A stretch of DNA of 64,000 nucleotides from Salinimicrobium sp963739625 (GCA_963739625.1 CAVUAU010000014.1:1-64000); one strand, 5' to 3'. Shown: positions 42,565-52,068, numbered from the stretch's first letter. The notes: a model not told the origin generated them from the letters alone. A program made the numbers and translations.

Positions 42565-44574
42565 TTAATAATGCAATAAGTTAAGTAATTCTTCCTCAAA
42601 ACGGCTCTTTGAAAGATATCCTTCTTCCAGGGCTTTTGCAAAAGGAACAGGAGTGTCAAGGCTGCCTACCCGTTTAACGGGAGCATCCAGGGATTCGAAG
42701 CATTCTTCGGAGATCATCGCAGCAATATCTGAAGCTATTCCGCCAAAGAGAGAATCTTCCTGAAGAATGATGGCTTTTCCTGTTTTTCGCACCGATGCAA
42801 AGATGGCTTCGGTGTCCAAAGGTTGCAGGCTGCGCAAGTCCAGAAGATCGGCGTTGATCTCAGGATGTTTTTCCAGCACCTCAAGAGCCCAATGCACTGC
42901 CGCGCCAAAACTTATGATCGATATATCGTCTCCTTCTTTTAACCTGGCGGCTTTTCCGAAGGGAATGGTGTAATAATTCTCTGGCACTTCCTGCCTTATA
43001 CTCCTGTACAAGGCCTTGTGTTCAAAGAAAAGCACAGGATTTGGATCATTGAAGGCAGTGTTCAAAAGCCCTTTTGCGTCAACAGGAAAAGCGGGATAAA
43101 CCACTTTTAAGCCCGGAGTTTTAGTGAACCAGGCCTCATTCGTTTGACTGTGAAAGGGACCGGCGCCCACTCCTGCTCCACACGGCATTCGCAAAACAAC
43201 ATCGGCATTTTGGTTCCAGCGATAGTGGACTTTCGCCAGGTAATTCACCACGGGATTAAAGCCCGAGCTCACAAAATCGGCAAACTGCAGTTCCACCATG
43301 GCCTTCATTCCTTTAATGGAAAGTCCCATGGCTGTCTCGACGATCCCCGATTCACAAATTGGGGTATTTCTTACGCGGTCGCGGCCAAATTCTTCGACAA
43401 AACCTTCTGTTATCTTGAAAACACCTCCGTATTCGGCAATGTCCTGACCCATGAGGATGAGGTTTTCATGCCGCTGCATTGACTGACGCAAACCTTCAGA
43501 AATCGCATCTATAAAACGTAGTTCTTTAGATTCTTCCTCAGACTCAAAGTGCTCATATTCAAAGGATTCAAAAAGGTCATTTAATTCTTTGGTTTTATCA
43601 AATTCCATTGCCGGTTCGGCGTTGGCTTTCTTTAAATCTTCATCAATTTCTGCCTTAATTTCTTCACGGAACCGTTCATCAAGTTCTTCGGTTAAGATAC
43701 CTTCGGAAAAAAGGAACTGCCTGTAATTCTCAACAGGATCTTTTGCTGCCCAATGCTGCATCAACTCCTGGGGCACATATTTTGTACCACTGGCTTCTTC
43801 ATGGCCGCGCATTCTGAAGGTTTCGAACTCCACAAAAACCGGCCGCGGATCTTCCCTCATGCTCTCTGCCAGTTCACTTACTTTTTGATGCACCTCAAGA
43901 ATGTTGTTTCCATCTATGATATGAGCTTCCATTCCGTAGCCTTTTGCACGATGTGCGAGCTTTTCGCAGCGGTATTGCTCCACCGTAGGCGTGGAAAGGC
44001 CGTAGCCATTGTTTTCAATGCAAAACAGCACCGGCAAATCCCAAACTGAGGCAATATTCATGGCTTCGTGAAAATCTCCTTCACTGGTACCACCCTCTCC
44101 CGTAAATACAGCAGTGATCTTTTGCTCTTTTTGAAGCTTATGCGCCAGCGCGATCCCATCGGCAACACCTAACTGCGGCCCAAGATGTGAGATCATGCCT
44201 ATGATTTTGAACTCCTGTGTGCCAAAGTGGAAACTACGGTCACGGCCTTTGGTAAAGCCCGAAGCTTTTCCCTGCCATTGACTAAAGAGCCTGTGCAACG
44301 GAATTTTTCGGGAGGTGAATACTCCCAGATTGCGGTGCATTGGCAGCACATATTCGTCTTCCTCCAGTGCCAGGGTTACTCCTACCGCAATGGCTTCCTG
44401 GCCAATTCCGCTGAACCACTTTGATATTTTTCCCTGCCGCAGCAAAACCAGCATCTTTTCTTCAATGAGCCTGGGCTTCAACATTTCGAAGTACAGTTGC
44501 TGCATCTTTTCTTTTGAAAAATGTCCTTTCTTGAAGTCGAGTTCAGGATGTATCATAGGTGTTTCTGTAGCCAT
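42565..44574 (-). CDS. Branched-chain 2-oxoacid dehydrogenase E1, fused alpha and beta subunits
   Basis: A 669-residue (675 from the earlier ATG at 44592) fusion of the E1 alpha and beta subunits. Alpha (about 1-330) holds the thiamine-diphosphate motif Gly-Glu-Gly-Gly-Thr-Ser-Glu-Gly-Asp ending at Glu-Asn-Asn-Gly-Tyr; beta (about 345-669) carries Met-Gly-Gln-Asp-Ile-Ala-Glu-Tyr-Gly-Gly and Asp-Leu-Arg-Ser-Leu-Gln-Pro. It decarboxylates branched-chain 2-oxoacids and passes the acyl group to a lipoyl E2, supplying iso/anteiso starters for the fatty acids typical of this group. No E2 or E3 lies nearby. The start is put at 44574, after a -7 element and an inverted repeat. Confidence 0.9.
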   Translation of the reverse strand: MATETPMIHPELDFKKGHFSKEKMQQLYFEMLKPRLIEEKMLVLLRQGKISKWFSGIGQEAIAVGVTLALEEDEYVLPMHRNLGVFTSRKIPLHRLFSQWQGKASGFTKGRDRSFHFGTQEFKIIGMISHLGPQLGVADGIALAHKLQKEQKITAVFTGEGGTSEGDFHEAMNIASVWDLPVLFCIENNGYGLSTPTVEQYRCEKLAHRAKGYGMEAHIIDGNNILEVHQKVSELAESMREDPRPVFVEFETFRMRGHEEASGTKYVPQELMQHWAAKDPVENYRQFLFSEGILTEELDERFREEIKAEIDEDLKKANAEPAMEFDKTKELNDLFESFEYEHFESEEESKELRFIDAISEGLRQSMQRHENLILMGQDIAEYGGVFKITEGFVEEFGRDRVRNTPICESGIVETAMGLSIKGMKAMVELQFADFVSSGFNPVVNYLAKVHYRWNQNADVVLRMPCGAGVGAGPFHSQTNEAWFTKTPGLKVVYPAFPVDAKGLLNTAFNDPNPVLFFEHKALYRSIRQEVPENYYTIPFGKAARLKEGDDISIISFGAAVHWALEVLEKHPEINADLLDLRSLQPLDTEAIFASVRKTGKAIILQEDSLFGGIASDIAAMISEECFESLDAPVKRVGSLDTPVPFAKALEEGYLSKSRFEEELLNLLHY
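43568..43586. repeat. Degenerate copy of the 19-bp palindrome
   Basis: TCAAAAAGG-T-CATTTAATT in the E1 dehydrogenase gene; left arm complete, right arm partly lost. Confidence 0.35.
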
Positions 44575-44612
44575 TTTTGATGAATTATGCACTCAAATGT
44601 AGTCAAAAATGG
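44571..44612. repeat. Inverted repeat around the E1 promoter
   Basis: CCATTTTTGA (44571-44580) and TCAAAAATGG (44603-44612), perfect inverted arms 22 bases apart. The left arm covers the E1 start codon and the predicted -7 element lies between the arms. It may be an operator or a chance pair of the common 19-bp half-sites. Confidence 0.6.
44594..44601 (-). promoter_or_regulatory. Predicted -7 element of the E1 gene
   Basis: On the minus strand TACATTTG, an exact TAnnTTTG match, 20 bases before the ATG at 44574. Confidence 0.5.
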
Positions 44613-44665
44613 ATTCCTGTTTATTAAGAATTGTATAAACCACTTCTATCTCATGGGAATTTATT

Positions 44666-44673
44666 TAACTTTG
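44666..44673 (+). promoter_or_regulatory. Predicted -7 element of the oxygenase operon
   Basis: TAACTTTG, an exact TAnnTTTG match, 23 bases before the ATG at 44697. Confidence 0.55.
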
Positions 44674-44696
44674 TTAGGTACTAATAAAAGAACCTT

Positions 44697-45650
44697 ATGG
44701 AAATGAATAACATTCCCAGTGTTGACCTTGCCGACTTCCTTTCAGATGATCCTCAAAGAAAACAGAAGTTTGTAGACGAGATTGGAAAGGCCTATGAAGA
44801 AATAGGTTTTGTGGCTTTAAAACACCATTTTTTAAGCGACGAACTGGTTGAAGAACTATATAAAGAAGTAAAAAACTTTTTTGCCCTCCCCTTGGAGACA
44901 AAAAAGAAATATGAAATTGAAGGCCTTGCAGGGCAGCGTGGATATATTTCCTTTGGAAAAGAGCATGCAAAAGGCAAAAAAGAAGGAGACCTCAAGGAAT
45001 TCTGGCATTTTGGACAGGAACCTTCAGCAGATGCTAATCTAACCGAAGAATATCCTAAAAATGTACAGGTAGAGGAGCTGCAGGATTTCAACCACACCGG
45101 GATGGAAGCCTACAGGATGCTTGAAAAAACGGGAATTTATGTATTACGGGCCCTTGCACTTTATATAGGTCTTGATGAACATTATTTTGATCACTGGGCG
45201 AGCAACGGGAACAGTATCCTGCGTCCTATTCACTACCCTCCTATTACCGAAGAGCCTAAAGGTGCAGTTCGCGCCGGGGCCCATGGAGATATCAATCTCA
45301 TTACCTTGTTGATGGGTGCATCAACCGGAGGCCTGCAGGTGTTGAGAAAAGACGGTGAATGGATAGATGCCATTCCGCAGGAAGATGAACTGGTGATCAA
45401 TGTAGGTGATATGCTCGAAAGACACACGAATAACAAATTAAGATCAACCATTCACAGGGTAGTAAACCCGCCAAGGGAAGAATGGGGAAATCCCCGCTAC
45501 TCCATTCCTTTCTTTATGCACCCCCGCAGTGAAATGCCACTTAACTGTCTTGAAGAATGTATTGATAAAGACCACCCTAAAGCTTATCCGGATATTACCG
45601 CAGGAGAATTCCTCAACCAGCGGCTTATGGAAATAGGACTCAAAAAGTAA
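44697..45650 (+). CDS. Isopenicillin-N-synthase-like 2-oxoglutarate/Fe(II) oxygenase
   Basis: A 317-residue non-heme iron oxygenase of the IPNS/2OG family. The iron triad is His and Asp in Gly-Ala-His-Gly-Asp-Ile and His in Ser-Thr-Ile-His-Arg-Val; the Arg-Tyr-Ser motif that binds the 2-oxoglutarate or substrate carboxylate follows in Asn-Pro-Arg-Tyr-Ser-Ile-Pro. The N-terminal DIOX_N domain begins Ile-Pro-Ser-Val-Asp-Leu-Ala-Asp. The substrate is unknown; Bacteroidota use such enzymes outside antibiotic synthesis. The gene starts a probable operon and ends three bases before the SUI1 gene. Confidence 0.88.
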   Translation: MEMNNIPSVDLADFLSDDPQRKQKFVDEIGKAYEEIGFVALKHHFLSDELVEELYKEVKNFFALPLETKKKYEIEGLAGQRGYISFGKEHAKGKKEGDLKEFWHFGQEPSADANLTEEYPKNVQVEELQDFNHTGMEAYRMLEKTGIYVLRALALYIGLDEHYFDHWASNGNSILRPIHYPPITEEPKGAVRAGAHGDINLITLLMGASTGGLQVLRKDGEWIDAIPQEDELVINVGDMLERHTNNKLRSTIHRVVNPPREEWGNPRYSIPFFMHPRSEMPLNCLEECIDKDHPKAYPDITAGEFLNQRLMEIGLKK

Positions 45651-45653
45651 ATA

Positions 45654-46004
45654 ATGGCCAAGAAAAAACTGGGACTGGAAGATCTGGGCGGATTTGTTTT
45701 TTCCACTAATGACGATTTTGATCCCGGGCAGGATGAAGAGCAGCAAGAAAGGCTAAACCCTTCTGAGCAGCAGCTGGAGGCCCATTACAGCTCAAAAGGC
45801 AGGGCAGGAAAAACTGTAACTGTGGTTAAAGGCTTTATTGGACCAGATGAAGACCTGCAGTCACTTGGCAAAGAGCTGAAAAAGAAATGTGGTGTGGGCG
45901 GCTCGGTAAAAGACGGGGAAATAATCATACAAGGAGACGTTCGTGATAAAGTAATGGCTCACCTTCAAAAAAAAGGTTATAAAGTCAAACGCATAGGCGG
46001 CTAA
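45654..46004 (+). CDS. SUI1/eIF1 family translation factor (YciH-like)
   Basis: A 116-residue protein. Residues about 50-116 form the SUI1 fold, with Lys-Thr-Val-Thr-Val-Val-Lys-Gly-Phe, Lys-Cys-Gly-Val-Gly-Gly-Ser-Val-Lys and Ile-Ile-Ile-Gln-Gly-Asp, as in bacterial YciH. YciH-like proteins act on initiation fidelity or as stress-time translation modulators. The N-terminal 40 residues are acidic and probably flexible. It lies inside the oxygenase-to-ppk1 operon with gaps of 3 and 10 bases. Confidence 0.88.
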   Translation: MAKKKLGLEDLGGFVFSTNDDFDPGQDEEQQERLNPSEQQLEAHYSSKGRAGKTVTVVKGFIGPDEDLQSLGKELKKKCGVGGSVKDGEIIIQGDVRDKVMAHLQKKGYKVKRIGG

Positions 46005-46014
46005 ATCAACATTT

Positions 46015-46953
46015 ATGGAGGAAAAGAAGTTTTTGCATATCTGCAACGGTGATGACCTGGCAGAAAAAGTAGAGGAGCTCGGCCTTGGCGGAGACCTTGT
46101 GGTCTGGCGCGAAATGTTATGCGAGGGACCTACTGCCATGGAAGTTGGGGAAAAGGAATTTCTTGACCTGCGCAAAACTTTCCTCAAAAAAAGCTACGGG
46201 ATCACAAAAAAAGAATACACAGACAAGTTTGTAAAAGAACTCGAGCGGCTGGCTTCCATCAACAACTACAATGAGGTGGTGCTTTGGTTTGAGTTTGACC
46301 TCTTTTCTCACATGAACATGCTGGCCCTGATCAGTTTTTTACTTCAAAACAAGAAAACAGATCCGCTATCCCTGGTTTGCAGCCGCAAACTGAAAGGGGA
46401 AAAAGAAATGGAACCTCTTTCAGAACTTTCAAAAAAGCATCTTCAGCAGCATCATGAACATCGTATTGCTCTAACAGAGGACGATGTGGCTACCGCCCAA
46501 TTGATCTGGGAGCTCTACTGCGCCCGCAACCATAAAAGACTAACTTCAGAAATAAAAAGGACCACTAATTTCGAGTACCTCGCAAGCAGCATAAGGGCTC
46601 ACATAGAGCGTTTTCCTAATGCCAATACGGGGCTAAATACTCTTGAAGTCAATGTGCTGAAGCTTATCAACGAACATGAGATCAAGAACAGGCATCACCT
46701 GCTGGGTTACGCCCTTAAATATCAGGGCTATTACGGCTATGTTGATGTCCAGATGCAAAGAGTTCTCGAAAAACTTTCTATTTTCTTCACGCAAAACGAC
46801 GATAACGGGATCACCCTGAATGAAGACGGTGAAAAAGCGATTGCCGGCACCAAAAACTATTATCAAAAATTAAAAGATGACGAATTCTACGGGGGCGCCA
46901 GGAAATACGATTTCCTTTACGAACCTGAAAGTCATGACCTACTAAAACTCTAA
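46015..46953 (+). CDS. DUF1835 domain protein
   Basis: A 312-residue cytoplasmic protein. The N-terminal half is DUF1835, recognised by the start Phe-Leu-His-Ile-Cys-Asn-Gly-Asp followed by Val-Val-Trp-Arg-Glu-Met-Leu-Cys-Glu-Gly-Pro and Trp-Phe-Glu-Phe-Asp-Leu-Phe. The C-terminal half looks like the associated DUF3658-type helical domain, with Asn-Thr-Gly-Leu-Asn and Glu-Asp-Gly segments. Function unknown. The ATG is 10 bases from SUI1 and its stop is one base before the nucleoside phosphorylase start. Confidence 0.82.
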   Translation: MEEKKFLHICNGDDLAEKVEELGLGGDLVVWREMLCEGPTAMEVGEKEFLDLRKTFLKKSYGITKKEYTDKFVKELERLASINNYNEVVLWFEFDLFSHMNMLALISFLLQNKKTDPLSLVCSRKLKGEKEMEPLSELSKKHLQQHHEHRIALTEDDVATAQLIWELYCARNHKRLTSEIKRTTNFEYLASSIRAHIERFPNANTGLNTLEVNVLKLINEHEIKNRHHLLGYALKYQGYYGYVDVQMQRVLEKLSIFFTQNDDNGITLNEDGEKAIAGTKNYYQKLKDDEFYGGARKYDFLYEPESHDLLKL

Positions 46954-46954
46954 C

Positions 46955-47830
46955 ATGAATAATCTTGCAGCTTCAGAATTTATTCTGAACAAGGACGGCA
47001 GCATCTATCACCTGAACCTGCGTCCTGAACAATTGGCCGACACAGTAATCGTAGTTGGCGACCCGGATCGGGTACAAAAAATCACTAAACATTTTGACAA
47101 TATTGAATGTGTGGTCCAAAAAAGGGAATTCCACACTCAAACGGGAACCTATAAGGGTAAAAGAATTAGCGTTCTCTCAACCGGAATTGGCACAGACAAT
47201 ATTGATATTGTCATGAACGAGCTGGACGCCCTGGCAAATATTGACTTCGAAAGCAGACAGATCAAAGAGAACCTTAAACAACTGGACATCATTAGAATAG
47301 GAACTTCAGGATCCATTCAAATGGAAATTCCGGTAGATTCTTTTGTGGTGAGCAAAAGAGCCGTGGGTTTTGATGCTTTGCTGCATTTTTACCAGAGTGA
47401 AGCCGTGCAACTTCAGGATTTCAATGAAGCCCTTGATGAACAGCTGCAGCTAAGTCCTAAGAAAAGCAAACCCTACGCGGTAGCCTGTGATGAGGACCTG
47501 GCAAAGATATTTGAAGGCCCCGAGACTGTTGATGGATTTACCGGTTCAAATATTGGTTTTTATGCGCCACAAGGCAGGGTCCTAAGATTGCCTCTGAAAG
47601 ATGAAAATTTCAGGGAAAAACTGGAAGCCTTTGAATTTAAAGGAGTAAAGATCACAAACCTCGAAATGGAGACTTCGGCCATCTATGGAATGTCTAAGAT
47701 GCTTGGTCACCGCGCCGTTTCCCTTAACGCGATTGTAGCTAACCGGCCTGCCGAAGAGTTCTCTAAAGACGGGGGACAAACAGTAGAAAACCTTATAATA
47801 TTTGCCCTCGAAAGGCTGGCCCGGGCGTAG
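46955..47830 (+). CDS. Nucleoside phosphorylase, uridine-phosphorylase-like
   Basis: A 291-residue PNP/UDP-family enzyme that splits a nucleoside with phosphate. The motif Val-Gly-Asp-Pro-Asp-Arg-Val opens the fold; Arg-Ile-Gly-Thr-Ser-Gly-Ser-Ile binds phosphate; Glu-Met-Glu-Thr-Ser-Ala near residue 235 binds ribose, as in uridine phosphorylase. A uridine preference fits the pyrimidine salvage gene upp elsewhere in the window but is not proved. It is translationally linked to the DUF1835 gene; 69 bases separate it from ppk1. Confidence 0.85.
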   Translation: MNNLAASEFILNKDGSIYHLNLRPEQLADTVIVVGDPDRVQKITKHFDNIECVVQKREFHTQTGTYKGKRISVLSTGIGTDNIDIVMNELDALANIDFESRQIKENLKQLDIIRIGTSGSIQMEIPVDSFVVSKRAVGFDALLHFYQSEAVQLQDFNEALDEQLQLSPKKSKPYAVACDEDLAKIFEGPETVDGFTGSNIGFYAPQGRVLRLPLKDENFREKLEAFEFKGVKITNLEMETSAIYGMSKMLGHRAVSLNAIVANRPAEEFSKDGGQTVENLIIFALERLARA

Positions 47831-47899
47831 GTCATTTAACACAATATTTAATCCCGAAGTGCGGCAGATTCGTATTTTTGGGTAAAGTCCCATATATGT

Positions 47900-49952
47900 A
47901 TGTTGAAGCCTGAAGAAATACAACTAAGGCACCGCGATTTAAATTGGTTAAGTTTTAACGAAAGAGTACTTCAGGAAGCACAAGATCCAAACACCCCGCT
48001 ATACGAGCGCTTAAAATTCCTCGCCATTTTCTCTATGAATCTGGACGAGTATTTCCAGGTGCGCGTTTCTCAACTGCGGCAAATCAAAAGAGTAAAGAAG
48101 AGCATCAGGAAAAAACTGGCCCTCAAACCCAGTAAAACAGTTAAAGAGATCCTGCTGGAGGTGAAAAAACAACAGGACAAATTTGGTGAAGTTTACCAAA
48201 ACGAAATCCTGCCCGAACTTGAGAAAAAAGGGATTTTTCTTATTCACCGGGAGCAGTTCAATGCAGAACAGGAGAAATTCGCCAAAAAATATGTGCACAA
48301 GATCTCCCACTGCGTAAAGCCCGTGGTGGTAAAGTATGAAGACGGTGATGATCTTTTCCTGGAGAACAATTTGCTTTATCTTATGGTCACCTTCAGAAAT
48401 GAGGACAATTTTGGAATTGTCAATGTTCCGGTGGAAGAATGTGGCCGGTTCATTCCTTTTTCTTCGGAAGAAGGGGGACAAAAAATCTCATTTTTGGATG
48501 ATCTTATAAAAGCTGAAATTCCGAAAATTTTTCCGGAGCATGACGTTGAAGGGATCTATGAGATCAAAATGTCACGGGATGCAGAACTTTACATTGATGA
48601 TGAAGTTGATGGCATCCTGGCCGAAAAGATCTATGACTCGCTGAAGCAAAGGACAGATGGCCAACCCACACGCCTGCTTTATGACTCCGAAATGCCTGCG
48701 GGAGACCAAAAGATCCTTCGCAAGACGCTGGGGCTTGGGAAAGATCGATATGATGCCCGGAGGAAAATACCACAATTTCAGTGATTTTTTCTCTTTTCCG
48801 GACCCTACAAATAATCCCGATCTTCACTATAAACCCCTTGAGCCCATTAAGCATAGGGTGCTTGAAAAAGCTGAAAATTACTTCGAGGCAATTTCAGAAA
48901 AAGACCAGTCCCTGCATTTTCCCTATATGTCTTTTGATTATGTTGAACGGTTTTTGGAACAGGCAGCCAAAGATGAACAGGTAAAGGAGATAAAAATTTC
49001 GATCTACAGGATAGCCGACGAATCGGTGATTACCTCTGCCCTGCTCCGGGCACTTAAAAATGGTAAAAAAGTGACGGTTTTCATCGAAGCCAAAGCCAGG
49101 TTTGATGAAAAGAACAATATTGACTGGGGCCGTAAATTTGAAGAGGAAGGCGCAAAGGTGATCTATAGTTACCCGCGTATTAAAGTGCATTCGAAGATCC
49201 TGCTGGTCTCGCGCGAGGAAGAGGGTAACCTTAAGAACTACGCCTATATTGGCACGGGCAACTTCAACAGCAAAACTGCAGCAATTTATTGCGACCACGC
49301 CTTATTTACCGCTCACGAAAAACTCACCACAGAACTTTCCAGGATCTTTCTTGTATTGGAAGGTGAATTGATCATTCCACGGGGAAAACATCTTTTAATT
49401 TCCCCTTTTTCGACCCGCAAGATCTTTACAGATATGATCAACAGGGAGATTGAAAATGCGCAGCTGGGAAAAAAAGCCGCTATCACCGCTAAAATGAACA
49501 GCCTGGAGGACCGGGAGATCATTGAGCTTCTCTACAAAGCCAGCAATGCCGGTGTACCGGTAAGGCTGCTGGTGAGAGGTTTCACCTGCCTCGTCCCCGG
49601 CATCAAAGGCATGAGCGAAAATATCTATATGACCAGTATTGTAGATCGTTTCCTGGAGCACGGCAGGATCTACCTCTTTGAAAATGCCGGGGAACAGGAA
49701 GTCTACTTTGGCAGCGCCGATTGGATGACTCGCAACCTTGACAGGAGAATAGAAGTAATCGCACCTGTTTACGATGAGGACATCGCTGCAGAATTTAAGG
49801 ATATCCTGGACATCCAACTTAAGGACAATGTAAAAGCAAGGGTCCAGGATGCTTCAGAAAAGAATGAATTTGTAAAGCGTGCTCCCGGGGAGAAAAAGAT
49901 CAGGTCCCAACAGGAGATCTATAACTATTTAAAAAGGAAACATTCCGCATGA
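47900..49952 (+). pseudogene. ppk1: Polyphosphate kinase 1, split by one frameshift
   Basis: Makes polyphosphate from ATP. The N-terminal domain starts Leu-Asn-Trp-Leu-Ser-Phe-Asn-Glu-Arg-Val-Leu; the catalytic His is in Lys-Val-His-Ser-Lys and the second conserved His in Glu-His-Gly-Arg-Ile-Tyr. The first frame stops at 48784, the rest of the protein is in the next frame up to 49952. The break is at the AAA at 48740-48742: removing one A gives Gly-Leu-Gly-Lys-Ile-Asp-Met-Met-Pro-Gly-Gly, the conserved hinge. The repaired protein has 683 residues, the normal length. The stop overlaps the next gene's start by four bases (ATGA). Confidence 0.9.
48479..48497. repeat. Copy of the 19-bp palindrome
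   Basis: CAAAAAATC-T-CATTTTTGG inside ppk1. Confidence 0.5.
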
Positions 49953-50801
49953 AAAACATAAAAGTTGCAGGCGTACCCGAGCATTTCAACCTGCCTTGGC
50001 ATATGTGTATTGAAGACGGCACTTTTAAGAAGAATGGCCTGGACGTGAGCTGGAAAGATTTTCCCGATGGCACCGGCGCAATGTGCAAAGCCCTTAGGAA
50101 TAAAGATGTTGACGTTGCAGTGATCCTTACAGAAGGTATCATCAAAGATATTCTCAATGGCAATGATGCAAAGATCGTTCAGGAATATATCGCCTCTCCC
50201 CTTATTTGGGGAATTCATGTTGCAGCGGGTTCAAATTATCAGGATATCCAGGATCTTAAAAATGCAAAGGTGGCGATAAGCCGTTATGGATCGGGTTCTC
50301 ACCTTATGGCTTATGTAAATGCCAAAAACCTGGGCTGGGATCCAAAGCAACCTGGAATTTGAAGTCGTGGGAGATGTTGATGGTGCCATTGCTGCTTTAG
50401 AAGAAGGCCGGGCGGGTTACTTCATGTGGGAACATTTTACCACAAAACCCTTGGTCGACAAAGGGATCTTCCGCCGTATTGCCGACTGTCCTACGCCCTG
50501 GTCCTGCTTTGTCATTGCCGTGAGAAAGGAGTTTCTGGAAAGAGAATCGGCGGCGATTTACAGTATGCTGAAGACACTCAATTTTGTGACTAAAAAATTC
50601 AAGCAGATCCCCGGAGTGGAAACTGCATTGGCCAATAAGTACGACCAAAAGCAGGAAGATATTGAGCAATGGCTGGATATCACAACCTGGAGCCAAAAAC
50701 AACTTTCGGTTGCCGAAGTTGAAAAGGTCCAGGCACAGCTAAAGGAGCTGGAGCTCATCTCTACAACTAAAGACAACTCCTTCTTTTTATCCAATCTTTA
50801 A
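49949..50801 (+). pseudogene. NMT1/THI5-like substrate-binding protein, split by one frameshift
   Basis: A periplasmic-binding-protein fold of the NMT1/ThiY type: Val-Ala-Gly-Val-Pro-Glu-His-Phe, then Asp-Gly-Thr-Gly-Ala-Met-Cys and a hinge and second lobe with Ala-Ile-Ala-Ala-Leu-Glu-Glu-Gly. There is no signal peptide or lipobox, so it should be cytoplasmic and is not a normal ABC transporter component; no transporter genes flank it. The first frame stops at 50362, and the next reads on from about 50352. Removing one C of the pair 50351-50352 gives Lys-Gln-Leu-Glu-Phe-Glu-Val-Val and a 283-residue protein. Coupled to ppk1. Confidence 0.8.
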
Positions 50802-50810
50802 ACCAGGACC

Positions 50811-51401
50811 ATGAAAAAAATTTCGCTTATCCTACTTCTGTTAATTACATGCTCAAGATCTTTTGCACAACAGGCCGAAGAAGAGCTGTATCAACGGGAC
50901 ATTGCAAAGAATGAACTCAACCTCAATGTACTTAACGTGCTGGTCTTTGGCGCGCTTGACCTTGGGTATGAGCGTGTCCTGGAAAACAATACCAGCTTAG
51001 GACTTCAACTTTTCTCCAAAGTGTTCAACAAGAATGAAGGCGAAGATGTGGACCTTTCCAAGGTGTACGCGAAGGACTTCTCCCTCACTTCCAAATTCAA
51101 ATATTTCTTTGATAATGAAGCGACTGCTTCAGGGTTCTATGCCCTGGCTTTCGGGATGGTATCTGATGGTACCAATGAAAAATCTATTGAAGTCACCGAT
51201 CCTGAAACCGGAAAAACCTCTAACGTAGACAGGGATTTGGATTATACAGATTTTGCCCTTGGCTTTGGAGTTGGCGGAAAATTTGTTGCAAGACAGGGTT
51301 TTTTACTTGATGTCTCCTTTGGGCTTGGCAGGAATCTCTTCCACAAAGATTCCCCCGATATCGTTATCCTGCCTGCCATTAATGTGGGATACCGCTTCTA
51401 A
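50811..51401 (+). CDS. Outer-membrane beta-barrel protein
   Basis: A 196-residue exported protein. The signal peptide (residues 1-20) ends Ser-Phe-Ala-Gln. The mature sequence has amphipathic strands and ends Asn-Val-Gly-Tyr-Arg-Phe, with the terminal Phe typical of barrel proteins recognised by BamA. It resembles the DUF3575/outer membrane beta-barrel groups of Bacteroidota. It is the last gene of the plus-strand run, nine bases after the substrate-binding protein. Confidence 0.75.
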   Translation: MKKISLILLLLITCSRSFAQQAEEELYQRDIAKNELNLNVLNVLVFGALDLGYERVLENNTSLGLQLFSKVFNKNEGEDVDLSKVYAKDFSLTSKFKYFFDNEATASGFYALAFGMVSDGTNEKSIEVTDPETGKTSNVDRDLDYTDFALGFGVGGKFVARQGFLLDVSFGLGRNLFHKDSPDIVILPAINVGYRF

Positions 51402-51402
51402 G

Positions 51403-52068
51403 TTACCATTTAATCGGCTCCTCGTCTTTAGAGATCAGGAATTCATTGGTCTTACTAAAATGCCTGTTTCCAAACCAATAGCCCCGGTTAGCGGCCAAAG
51501 GTGAAGGATGACCGGTCTTCAAAATAAGATGCTTTGAATCATCTATTTTTCGACCTTTCTTCTGGGCAGGACCGCCCCACAATAGAAAAACAAGATCTTC
51601 CCTTTCTTCAGAAAGCGTTTGGATCACGGCATCAGTAAATTTCTCCCAGCCTTTTCCTTTATGCGAACCCGCCTCTCCTTTTCTCACGGTTAAGGTCGCA
51701 TTCAACATGAGAACTCCCTGTCGTGCCCAATGTTCCAGGTTTCCATGCGGGGGCACCGGTTTCCCAAGATCTTCCTGTAATTCCCTGAAGATGTTTACCA
51801 GAGAAGGCGGAATCTTTGTTCCCGGCTGTACCGAAAAACATAACCCATGCGCCTGCCCAAATCCGTGGTATGGATCTTGCCCTATGATGACCACTCTCGT
51901 TTCTTCAAAGGGAGAAAGTTCAAAGGCCTTAAAAATGTTTTCCGGTTGCGGAAAACAGTCGTTTTGGGAATATTCTGCTTCTACAAAGCTTAGAAGTTCC
52001 TTAAAATACGGCTTTTCCAGCTCATCATTTAACTTTTTTTTCCAATCGGCGGCTATGAAGTCGTTCAT
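51403..52068 (-). CDS. ung: Uracil-DNA glycosylase
   Basis: A 221-residue family 1 enzyme that removes uracil from DNA. The catalytic water-activating motif Gly-Gln-Asp-Pro-Tyr-His is near residue 65, and the second active-site loop His-Pro-Ser-Pro-Leu-Ala is near 187-192 (Ser is more common than Ala there). The ATG at 52068 gives a normal-length start Asn-Asp-Phe; an upstream reading overlapping mutS2 is less likely. The stop is one base from the convergent barrel-protein gene. A TATTTTTG -7 element at 52094-52101 lies just upstream. Confidence 0.95.
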   Translation of the reverse strand: MNDFIAADWKKKLNDELEKPYFKELLSFVEAEYSQNDCFPQPENIFKAFELSPFEETRVVIIGQDPYHGFGQAHGLCFSVQPGTKIPPSLVNIFRELQEDLGKPVPPHGNLEHWARQGVLMLNATLTVRKGEAGSHKGKGWEKFTDAVIQTLSEEREDLVFLLWGGPAQKKGRKIDDSKHLILKTGHPSPLAANRGYWFGNRHFSKTNEFLISKDEEPIKW

